NCBI GenBank assembly: GCA_016793585.1
Contig: JAEUJR010000405.1
Location: forward strand, 1 to 6,425
Direction: 5' to 3'
DNA length: 6,425 nucleotides
DNA from: Archangium sp.
GTDB taxonomy: Bacteria; Myxococcota; Myxococcia; Myxococcales; Myxococcaceae
Shown here: one piece after another, positions 1-5,796 of the stretch
How positions within the stretch are numbered: the stretch's first letter is position 1
Layout of the letters: every line of letters starts with the position of its first letter
The notes under the pieces: model-generated
Told to the model about the DNA's origin: nothing
Databases searched by the model: none
The model's input: the letters and a program-made list of their open reading frames with translations, nothing else
Translations under genes and position numbers: made by a program

Positions 1-1
1 C

Positions 2-103
2 GTCGTCGATGCAGGTTCCGTCGTCGATGCAGGTTCCGTCGTCGATGCGGGCCTCGTGGTCGATGCAGGCTTCGTCGTCGACGCTGGTCTCATGGACGCC
101 GGA
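2..103 (+). repeat. 18-bp tandem repeat encoding a VVDAG(S/L/F) linker
   Basis: Five consecutive 18-base units start at 2, 20, 38, 56 and 74, followed by a partial unit encoding MDAG at 92-103. The first two units are identical and later ones diverge mostly at wobble positions and in the last codon (Ser, Leu or Phe). The array continues to the window edge, so the copy number is unknown. It encodes a hexapeptide linker rich in Asp, Ala, Gly and Val, which probably spaces the propeller from the cell surface. Keeping the repeat in multiples of 18 preserves the frame. Confidence 0.9.
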
Positions 104-1276
104 GCGACCTGCGACGTCACGCCCGTCGGCTGGCCCACCTCGTTCACCCCATGGAGCCGCAACCCGGTCATGCTCCCGGCCACCCAGGCCGCAGTTCACG
201 GCCTCAACAACATCTACGCTCCCGACATCCAGCGCGTGATGGGCCAGTACGTCATGTTCTACGGGGCGCAGGGCGGCGACGGTCACGACCGCATCTTCAT
301 GGCGTGGTCGCGTGATCGTGCCGAGTGGCGCAAGTGGCCCTCCGACACCGCGCCACAAGCCGTGCTCGATCGCGGCACCTCGAACCACGTCAACGATCCC
401 AGCCTCGTCATCGTGAGCAGCGGCTCGTGGGCCATGTATTACACCGACGCCGACGTCGCCGAGAACGACCGCATCTGGCTCGCGCGCAACACCGCCGGCA
501 ACACGAACTCGCTCACCTCGTTCACGAAAGACCGCATGGTGCTCTCGGTCGGCGCGCCCGGCTCGTGGGACGCGGACAAGGTCGGACGCCCGTCGGTGCT
601 CCTGGAGAACGGTGTCTACAAGATGTGGTTCGACGGCCAGCGCAACGGCGCGCGTCACGTCGGCTACGCGACCTCGACCGACGGCATCACCTTCACCAAG
701 CACCCCTCGAACCCCATCGTGCTCAACGCCGGCGCGGTCGACGTGAAGAAGGTCGGCTCGGTGTACGTGATGGTCGCCGAGGGCCGCGACGGCACGTACT
801 GGTACACGAGCCCGGACGGCATCTGCTGGGCGTCAAAGGGGCGCCTCTTCACGATCAGCGGTCAGCCGTACGACGCCTTCGGTCAGGTGACGCCGTTCCT
901 CGAGGTGAACGCGGGCGTGGTGCAGGGCATCTGGTTCGGCGGCGCGAGCGTGACGACGTGGGACCGCAACCGAATCGCTGTCGCGTTCCCGAACACGATG
1001 TCGTTGCCCGCGGGTGGTGGCTGCACGGCGTGCGTCGGCACGGGCCTGTCGTGCCCGAGCGCGTGTTTCTCTGGCGGAGCGAGCAACGGCGTCTGTGGAA
1101 ATCCCGGCAGCACGTCGGTCGGCATGTGCTGCGCGTGCTCCTCCGAGGGCTGCGACCAATGTCGTGGCGGCGGAGCTGACTGCAACGCGCGCTGCATCAG
1201 CCTCGGCAAAGCAGGTGGCTGGTGTGCGTTCCCCGGGAGCACGAACGCGAGCCAGTGCTGCGGCTGCCTCGAGTGA
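2..1276 (+). CDS. Secreted glycosidase-like beta-propeller protein with two C-terminal cysteine-rich modules (5'-truncated)
   Basis: The frame is open to the left edge, so the true start lies upstream. A GTG at 56 is only an internal Val codon of the repeat. Numbering from the codon at position 2, residues 1-34 are a VVDAG-type repeat linker. Residues about 40-335 look like a five-bladed propeller of the GH43/GH32/DUF377 kind, with blade motifs YAPDI (D75), NDPSLV (D132), GRPSV (R196) followed by YKMWFDG, and a late GIWFGGA strand. Residues 341-422 hold 16 cysteines in two repeats. Only two other cysteines are visible (C37, C275). Asp-Ala-Gly linkers in myxobacteria commonly follow a signal peptide or lipobox, so export is inferred but not seen. 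Glycan hydrolysis or binding is likely from the fold, but the substrate cannot be assigned and catalytic acids are unproven. The stop codon lies one base from the stop of the convergent transporter gene. Confidence 0.85.
   Translation, partial: VVDAGSVVDAGSVVDAGLVVDAGFVVDAGLMDAGATCDVTPVGWPTSFTPWSRNPVMLPATQAAVHGLNNIYAPDIQRVMGQYVMFYGAQGGDGHDRIFMAWSRDRAEWRKWPSDTAPQAVLDRGTSNHVNDPSLVIVSSGSWAMYYTDADVAENDRIWLARNTAGNTNSLTSFTKDRMVLSVGAPGSWDADKVGRPSVLLENGVYKMWFDGQRNGARHVGYATSTDGITFTKHPSNPIVLNAGAVDVKKVGSVYVMVAEGRDGTYWYTSPDGICWASKGRLFTISGQPYDAFGQVTPFLEVNAGVVQGIWFGGASVTTWDRNRIAVAFPNTMSLPAGGGCTACVGTGLSCPSACFSGGASNGVCGNPGSTSVGMCCACSSEGCDQCRGGGADCNARCISLGKAGGWCAFPGSTNASQCCGCLE
1022..1138 (+). repeat. Cysteine-rich module 1 (defensin-like, CS-alpha-beta-type spacing)
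   Basis: These 39 codons within the propeller protein have the spacing C-x2-C-x6-C-x3-C-x9-C-x10-C-C-x-C. They contain the C-x3-C, G-x-C (GVC) and C-x-C (CAC) elements that define the cysteine-stabilised alpha-beta fold, plus an internal PGST. Eight cysteines would allow four disulfides. The spacing is read directly; the fold is inferred from it. Confidence 0.7.
1151..1267 (+). repeat. Cysteine-rich module 2 (defensin-like, CS-alpha-beta-type spacing)
   Basis: This is a second 39-codon module, separated from the first by four residues (SSEG), and all eight cysteines sit at identical spacing. The stretch CNARCISLGKAGGWC carries the C-x3-C-x9-C arrangement with Gly two residues before the third Cys, as in insect defensins. 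PGST is also shared with module 1. Away from the cysteines the two copies differ a lot, so the duplication is old and the cysteine framework is under selection. Only Leu-Glu follows before the stop. Confidence 0.7.
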
Positions 1277-1277
1277 T

Positions 1278-2870
1278 TCAGGCCTTCCGGTAGTAGTCCA
1301 CCAGCGTGTAGCGCTTCGCGTACCAGGCGAACGCGGCTGCGGCGGCGAAGGCGAAGCCGGCGAAGAAGAACATCTGAAACGCCATGACGCCGAAGCCCGC
1401 GTCGCCGATCGCCTTCGTCACTGCTTCGTTCTTCACCGTCGCGTTCACCACCAGCACCCAGAGGTTTCCGATGGTGACCGAGAGGCTCCAGAAGCTCATC
1501 AGCACGCCCTTCAACTTCGCCGGTGCCTGGCTGTAGGCGAACTCGAGGCCGGTGGCCGAGACGAGCACTTCTCCGAACGTGAGCAGCGCGTACGGCAACG
1601 CCTGGTACAGCACCGGCAGCTTCTGCCCGCCATCCATCGTCACCTGCAGCATCGCCACGGCGATCCACGCGAGGCCCGAGAACGCGATGCCCGTGCCCAT
1701 GCGGCGCAGTGGCGTGGGCTCGACGCCGACCTTCCGAAGCAGCGGGTAGAGCACCACGTTGTTGAACGGAATCAGCAGCATCACCAGCAGCGGGTTGAGC
1801 GCCTGCATCTGCGCCGCGCTCTTGAACCAGCTCCAGCCCGGCAGCTCCATGGCGTTGCCCTGCAGAATCCACGTCGAGGCCTTCTGATCGAACAGCGACC
1901 AGAACGGTGTCACGAGCGCGAAGATGACCAGCACGCGCAGCACGGCCCGCACGCCATCGACGTCTTCGTCAGGGTGTTTGCCTCGCGCACGATCGATCTG
2001 CAGCCACGCGCCTCCACCCGCGAACACGAGGAACACGACGATCGCAAGACAGACGGCCGGCACGACCCCGAGCCAGATCGCCGTCACGAGCGACGCCACC
2101 GCCCCCACGCCCCCGGCGATCGCGAGTGCCAGGCCCGCGGTGCCGCCCATCACCGCCGTGAGGCACACCGCGCTGAACGAGTGGCGATCCGACGGGGTCG
2201 GCGGAACGTTCACGTACTTCTTTCGCCCCGCCCAGAAGATGACCGTCGCCAGCACCATGAGGATCGCGGGAATGCCGAACGCCAGGCGCGGCAGCGGCGT
2301 GTCGAGCGTGAACAGCACCGCCTCGTTCCAGGTGATCACCGTCGGCTTCGCGGACAACAGCGGAGGGATCAGCAGCGACGCGAAGAACGAGCCGAAGTTG
2401 ATGATCCAATAGAACGCGTCGAACACCACCTTCGCGAGGTGCTTGTTCGTCTGATCGAACTGATCGCCGACGAAGGCCGACACGCACGGCTTGATGCCGC
2501 CCGAGCCGAGCGCGATGAGGAACAGGCCCGCGTAGAACCCGGGCTTGCTCTCGACCGACAGCGCGAGCAGCACCTGGCCGAGGCAGTAGACGATCGAGAG
2601 CCAGAAGATGGTTCGGTACTTCCCGAGGAACCGATCCGACAACCAGCCGCCGAGCAGGGGGAAGAAGTACACGCCCATCACGAAGACGTGGAAGACCTCC
2701 TTCGCGGCGGCCTGGCGCTCGGGCTCGGCGAGGCCGATGAGCAGGTAGCCCACGAGGAAGTTCGTGAGCACGTTGCGCATGCCGTAGAAGCTGAAGCGCT
2801 CGGCCGCCTCGTTTCCGATGATGAAGGGAATCTGTGACGGCAGCTTCGCCTTGGGCGTCTCGTTCGGCAT
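1278..2870 (-). CDS. POT/PTR family proton-coupled oligopeptide transporter
   Basis: This 530-aa inner-membrane protein of the major facilitator superfamily probably imports di- and tripeptides with protons. POT signatures are clear. The ExxERFxxYG motif lies at residues 21-30 (E21, E24, R25; the usual first Tyr is Phe28). The second PTR motif is FYWIINFGS at 153-161. GSGGIKP occurs at 122-128, FWSLFDQ at 323-329, and GE followed by TGLEFAYSQAP at 433-450. Many hydrophobic segments are visible, including an extra pair at about 233-290 that fits the 14-helix layout of bacterial POTs. The length is normal. The ATG at 2870 is supported by a Shine-Dalgarno sequence 8 bases upstream. It lies 20 bases after the kinase gene on the same strand, so it is probably the last gene of that operon. 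Its stop nearly touches the stop of the convergent propeller gene. The family call is firm; substrate range is unknown. Confidence 0.95.
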   Translation of the reverse strand: MPNETPKAKLPSQIPFIIGNEAAERFSFYGMRNVLTNFLVGYLLIGLAEPERQAAAKEVFHVFVMGVYFFPLLGGWLSDRFLGKYRTIFWLSIVYCLGQVLLALSVESKPGFYAGLFLIALGSGGIKPCVSAFVGDQFDQTNKHLAKVVFDAFYWIINFGSFFASLLIPPLLSAKPTVITWNEAVLFTLDTPLPRLAFGIPAILMVLATVIFWAGRKKYVNVPPTPSDRHSFSAVCLTAVMGGTAGLALAIAGGVGAVASLVTAIWLGVVPAVCLAIVVFLVFAGGGAWLQIDRARGKHPDEDVDGVRAVLRVLVIFALVTPFWSLFDQKASTWILQGNAMELPGWSWFKSAAQMQALNPLLVMLLIPFNNVVLYPLLRKVGVEPTPLRRMGTGIAFSGLAWIAVAMLQVTMDGGQKLPVLYQALPYALLTFGEVLVSATGLEFAYSQAPAKLKGVLMSFWSLSVTIGNLWVLVVNATVKNEAVTKAIGDAGFGVMAFQMFFFAGFAFAAAAAFAWYAKRYTLVDYYRKA

Positions 2871-2878
2871 GGGCGGCG

Positions 2879-2884
2879 CACCTT
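2879..2884 (-). promoter_or_regulatory. Ribosome binding site of the POT transporter gene
   Basis: On the minus strand AAGGTG precedes the ATG by 8 bases, close to the anti-16S consensus. It sits in the 20-base gap after the kinase stop, which indicates independent initiation on a shared transcript and fixes the transporter start. Confidence 0.7.
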
Positions 2885-2890
2885 ACTCGT

Positions 2891-4630
2891 TCAGTCTCGA
2901 GACACGCCGAGATCGCGGCCTGACATGCTGCAGCTCTTCGCCGTCGGCGCCGTGGGCTCCATGCGCCCGTTCTCGATCGAGAACGAGCCCACCACGCCGT
3001 GAAAGCCCTCGAGCAGGTTCACACGCGCGCCGTCGCCCAGCGTCTTGGGAATCGCCAGCTTCGTCGTGCCCGACGCGAGCAGGTCGCAGTCTGCGTAGAG
3101 CAGCTGCTCTCCGGTTCGGTCGTCGACGATGGCGTAGAGGTGGAACCCGTCGAGGTTGCCGCCAGCGTGGCTACGCGGCACGCGCCCCTCGATGGTCGAG
3201 AAGCTGCCGCGCCCGTCGCCCACCGTGAACGCGATGATGCGCTCGGAGTCGATGCTCAGCCGCCACGCGACCTCGCCGTCGGCGCTCACGCGCTCCATCA
3301 GCGTCGCGGGCGCGCCCCTCCAGTTGACGGCGTTGAACTGGAGCATCAGCGGCCCGCCCTTCACGGCGAAGTCGGGGTGGTCGGCGAGCGACATGAACGT
3401 GCTCCCGTCCCAGTCGAGGCCGAAGAAGTCGTTGGTGTAGCCGGTGCGGGGAATCTCGATGTCGTGCCCGCGCCCCGACTCGTCGTGCAGGAACGGGCCC
3501 TGGCTGCGGTGAAAGTCCCACGAGCCGCGATGCCAGGGGAACGCGATGTGGCCAGGTGGTTGCGCCTCGGTGGGTCGAACGGGGGGCGCGGCGCGAAGGG
3601 GCGGGCGCTGCGGGGTGACGGCGGCCGAAGTCACCTCGGCCGATCGCGCTGCCGCCTTCACCGCCGCATAGGCGCCGACGCCCGCGGCGATGGCGAGCGC
3701 TCCGCTCACGACGAGGCCGAGCTGGCGCAGGCTGTGCCGGGTGACGGGCGTGGCTGGCACGTCACCGTCGAGGTACGCGAGCGCGCGGTGCGCCGAGGCG
3801 AAGCGATGCTCGGGGCGCACGGCGGTGAGCAGCTTCAAGAAGTCGCGCGTGCGTGGCGTGATGTTCGCCTGCCGCTCGAAGTCGAGCTCGTGGCCCGGCG
3901 TCATCAGCTGATCCGGCGGGCGGCGCGTGAGCAGGTGCACCAGCGTGGCGCCGAGCGCATAGAGATCGCTGCGCGGCTCGACAGAGCCTCCGAGCTGCTC
4001 GGGTGCCATGTAGCCGAACGTTCCGACGAGGGTCGAGCGGTGCGTGCCCTGCGGAGCCACCTCTCGTGCCGCCCCGAGATCGACGAGCTTCAAGAAGCCG
4101 TCGGTCGTCACCACGAGGTTCGCCGGCTTGATGTCGCGGTGCACGACCGGTGGAGAGCGGCTGTGCAGGTACGCCAGCACCTCGAGCACCTGTCGCGCGT
4201 ACACGAGCACCTGCGCCTCGTCATAGCGGGTGAGGCTGAGGTGCCCCGCGAGGCTCGAGCCCGGCACGTACTCCTGAACCAGGTACAGCCGGGTGGCCAC
4301 GCCCTGGCCGATCTTGAACGCGTCACGAAACTTCGGCAGCGCGGGGTGCGAGAGCGTGCGCAGCAGACCCGCTTCGCGATCGAAGGCGTCGAGCTCCTGG
4401 GTCGAGGGCACCAGTGAGAAGACGAGCTCTTTCAACGCGACGCGCGCGCCGCTCGAGTCTTCCGCCAGGTACACCGCGCCGTGCCCCGAGCGCGAGAGCA
4501 CCTGCAGCACGCGATAGCCGCCGGCCTCCTGCACGGCGCCGCAGTAGCCACACCGCTCGTCCTGCACGGGGCTGCTGCAGGCCACGCAGGCCAGCCGCTG
4601 CGCCTGGGGCCGGTGGTGGTCTCGCTCCAT
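2891..4630 (-). CDS. Transmembrane Ser/Thr protein kinase with N-terminal zinc ribbon and C-terminal LamG-like domain
   Basis: This 579-aa Hanks-type kinase is numbered from the ATG at 4630. Residues 15-30 form a zinc ribbon (C15, C18, C27, C30). The kinase domain spans about 38-290 with ATP lysine K67 (VALK), helix-C glutamate E86, the HRDIKPAN catalytic loop (D166, N171), DLG at 184-186 and APE at 209-211. Thr/Ser residues in the loop between DLG and APE are candidate autophosphorylation sites. The glycine loop is degenerate (Ser46 and Ser48 replace glycines; G49 and G51 remain). One membrane helix lies at about 304-324, followed by a Pro-rich linker at 338-360. An extracytoplasmic domain at about 361-555 resembles the concanavalin-like LamG-3 fold (DESGRGHDIEI, then DWDGSTFMSLADHPDF) and ends with C515 and C567. 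It overlaps the upstream gene by one base (TGATG); a GTG at 4633 is a slightly longer alternative start. It probably senses an envelope or extracellular ligand and phosphorylates cytoplasmic targets; ligand and targets are unknown. Confidence 0.92.
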   Translation of the reverse strand: MERDHHRPQAQRLACVACSSPVQDERCGYCGAVQEAGGYRVLQVLSRSGHGAVYLAEDSSGARVALKELVFSLVPSTQELDAFDREAGLLRTLSHPALPKFRDAFKIGQGVATRLYLVQEYVPGSSLAGHLSLTRYDEAQVLVYARQVLEVLAYLHSRSPPVVHRDIKPANLVVTTDGFLKLVDLGAAREVAPQGTHRSTLVGTFGYMAPEQLGGSVEPRSDLYALGATLVHLLTRRPPDQLMTPGHELDFERQANITPRTRDFLKLLTAVRPEHRFASAHRALAYLDGDVPATPVTRHSLRQLGLVVSGALAIAAGVGAYAAVKAAARSAEVTSAAVTPQRPPLRAAPPVRPTEAQPPGHIAFPWHRGSWDFHRSQGPFLHDESGRGHDIEIPRTGYTNDFFGLDWDGSTFMSLADHPDFAVKGGPLMLQFNAVNWRGAPATLMERVSADGEVAWRLSIDSERIIAFTVGDGRGSFSTIEGRVPRSHAGGNLDGFHLYAIVDDRTGEQLLYADCDLLASGTTKLAIPKTLGDGARVNLLEGFHGVVGSFSIENGRMEPTAPTAKSCSMSGRDLGVSRD

Positions 4631-5055
4631 CACTTCTTCGGCTTCTCAGGCTGGCCGCAGTTGGGAAAGCCGGGCAGCTTGCCGTGCGCGGCTCTGTGCA
4701 GCTCGTCGTATTCCTCCCGGCTCAGGCCCCAGCCACCGAGGTGCACCATGGCGACCTCTCCGAAGGTGCCGACCCAGTCGCTCGGCATCGATCGGGGCTC
4801 GAAGGTGATGCCCGGAGGAGGAGGCGGCGGCGTGAGGAAGTAGTACTCACAGCCGATGGGGTGGGCCCTCAGCTTGAGGGCGACGACGTCTTTCGCGAGC
4901 TGCGCCGTGGTGCGCTTCTTCCGCTTCGCGTCCTGCACGAGGCGAAGCGTGCGTTTGTAGTCGGCGCTGCCGCTGGGCAGCTCGAGGTCGGGCGGCGGCA
5001 GATCGGCCAGGGCCTGGGTGGCGGCGAGGAGCAGGGCGAAGAGCAGGGTGCGCAT
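4630..5055 (-). CDS. Exported small protein of unknown function
   Basis: This 141-aa protein is not recognised. It begins with a typical signal peptide: Met-Arg, a hydrophobic core, and a likely type I cleavage after A17 (ALA before DLP). The mature part is about 124 residues with a basic, probably helical stretch (residues 33-65), a run of six prolines at 76-81 followed by Gly, and a tail rich in Lys and Pro. Two cysteines (C69, C133) could form one disulfide; C69 is not at a lipobox position. It is probably periplasmic or secreted. It is the first gene of the minus-strand unit and its TGA overlaps the kinase start, so translation of the two is probably coupled. A ligand, cofactor or accessory role for the kinase sensor domain is possible from position alone. 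No strong Shine-Dalgarno precedes the ATG at 5055. Confidence 0.8.
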   Translation of the reverse strand: MRTLLFALLLAATQALADLPPPDLELPSGSADYKRTLRLVQDAKRKKRTTAQLAKDVVALKLRAHPIGCEYYFLTPPPPPPGITFEPRSMPSDWVGTFGEVAMVHLGGWGLSREEYDELHRAAHGKLPGFPNCGQPEKPKK

Positions 5056-5107
5056 GGCGCCCAGCGTACTCGGTCAGCCGCTGCCGGCCGTACCGTCTGG
5101 GGCCGTC
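5056..5107. promoter_or_regulatory. Divergent intergenic region expected to hold two promoters
   Basis: These 52 bases separate the start of the minus-strand unit from the start of the plus-strand TIGR02996-type gene. If both starts are right, promoter elements for both directions must lie here or inside the opposite gene. I see no convincing -35/-10 pair. A GGGG run at 5099-5102, 5 bases before the ATG at 5108, may serve as a weak ribosome binding site. Confidence 0.35.
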
Positions 5108-5755
5108 ATGACGCCAACGCTCACGAACCTGGACGACGACGACGCGGTGGCGGTGTTCGCCGACGCGCTCGACTCAGCGGGCGACCCGCGCGGCACGCTC
5201 ATGCACCTGCAGCTCGCGCTCGAGAACCGGCCCGGTGATGCGCGCCTCGTCGAGGCCGAGCGTCGGCACCTGGCCCTGCACGGGAAGCGGCTGCTCGGAT
5301 CGCTGCAGATGGCGAGCTCGCTGGCGACGTTCAGGTGGCGGCGCGGTTTCCTCCAGTCGGTGGAGCTGCGCAGCCAGGCCGCCGACGTCTACCAACGCCA
5401 TGGTCGGGTCGCGCCCGCCCCCCGCTCGCGGCTGCCGAAGCTGGTGCGTGAGCTCGAGTCACTCGTGGTCGCGAGCCGCCTGCAGACGCTGACGGTGCTG
5501 ATGCCGGCTTCGTCGTTCTCGACGTCGCAGCTGACCGACGTGCTCGACGAGGTGCTCGCCGTTCGGCTGCCGTCGCTCGAGCTGGTGCGAATCGGAACGC
5601 TCGTCTTCGAAGACGCCTGGGACGAGCAGGTGCCACACGCCACGCCGGTGGTGGCGTTCCATCGCGGGTTTCGGCTCGAGACCGACGCAGCGCTGCGGCC
5701 AGCCCTCGAGCGGCGCGGGTTGATCGACCGCCTGCCTCAGGGCGTGAACGTGTGA
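5108..5755 (+). CDS. TIGR02996-type (myxobacterial paralogous domain) protein
   Basis: This 215-aa protein, probably cytoplasmic, has an N-terminus that matches the pattern of the TIGR02996 domain: an Asp-rich start, then VFADALDSAGDPRGTLMHLQ (residues 15-34), where family members usually show YADWLEERGDPRG followed by a helix ending in LQ. A WRRGFLQSVEL segment at 77-87 matches the family's second conserved block. The C-terminal part (about 113-190) has alternating Leu-rich strands and helices, as in proteins with degenerate leucine-rich repeats. There is no signal peptide or membrane segment. The function of this family is unknown; it is expanded in myxobacteria and some planctomycetes. The ATG at 5108 is chosen because the family block starts about 10 residues later. 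An in-frame ATG at 5054, preceded by AGGGTG, would add 18 residues and overlap the divergent gene's start codon. Confidence 0.8.
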   Translation: MTPTLTNLDDDDAVAVFADALDSAGDPRGTLMHLQLALENRPGDARLVEAERRHLALHGKRLLGSLQMASSLATFRWRRGFLQSVELRSQAADVYQRHGRVAPAPRSRLPKLVRELESLVVASRLQTLTVLMPASSFSTSQLTDVLDEVLAVRLPSLELVRIGTLVFEDAWDEQVPHATPVVAFHRGFRLETDAALRPALERRGLIDRLPQGVNV

Positions 5756-5759
5756 AGGT

Positions 5760-5789
5760 CGGCGGTCCGTTCTTCGGAGCGGATCGCCG
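5760..5789 (+). terminator. UUCG-tetraloop hairpin between convergent genes
   Basis: A 13-bp stem (5760-5772 with 5777-5789) closes on a C(UUCG)G tetraloop at 5773-5776, with two G-U wobbles (5765/5784 and 5770/5779). It starts 4 bases after the stop of the TIGR02996-type gene and ends 7 bases before the uvrA stop. The wobbles become A-C mismatches on the other strand, so it is stronger for plus-strand RNA. No U tract follows, so it may act as a 3'-end stabiliser or a GC-type terminator instead of a classical intrinsic terminator. Confidence 0.6.
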
Positions 5790-5796
5790 GCCCGAT

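Noticed and set aside
9..239. A frame encoding repeated MQVPSS units at the left edge
   Set aside because: It is the shifted reading of the 18-bp repeat; the VVDAG frame continues into a recognisable domain and to a proper stop.
56..1276. GTG at 56 as the true start of the propeller protein
   Set aside because: The same repeat frame is open all the way to the window edge and this GTG is a Val codon inside the repeat, with no ribosome binding site before it.
1262..1284. Short GCCT/AGGC inverted repeat around the convergent stops as a terminator
   Set aside because: Only four base pairs with a long loop; far too weak to support.
883..1872. A 329-codon minus-strand frame spanning the propeller and transporter genes
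   Set aside because: It runs through the ends of two well-supported convergent genes and has biased, motif-free composition.
1014..2837. A 607-codon open frame on the plus strand, antisense to the transporter gene
   Set aside because: Its product is extremely rich in Arg, His, Glu and Ala with no recognisable domain. It mirrors the transporter gene's codon pattern in a GC-rich genome, while the transporter has clear family motifs.
2999..4417. A 472-codon open frame on the plus strand, antisense to the kinase gene
   Set aside because: Low-complexity Arg/Glu/Val/His composition and no motifs; it lies wholly over a kinase with intact catalytic residues, so it is a shadow of GC-rich codons.
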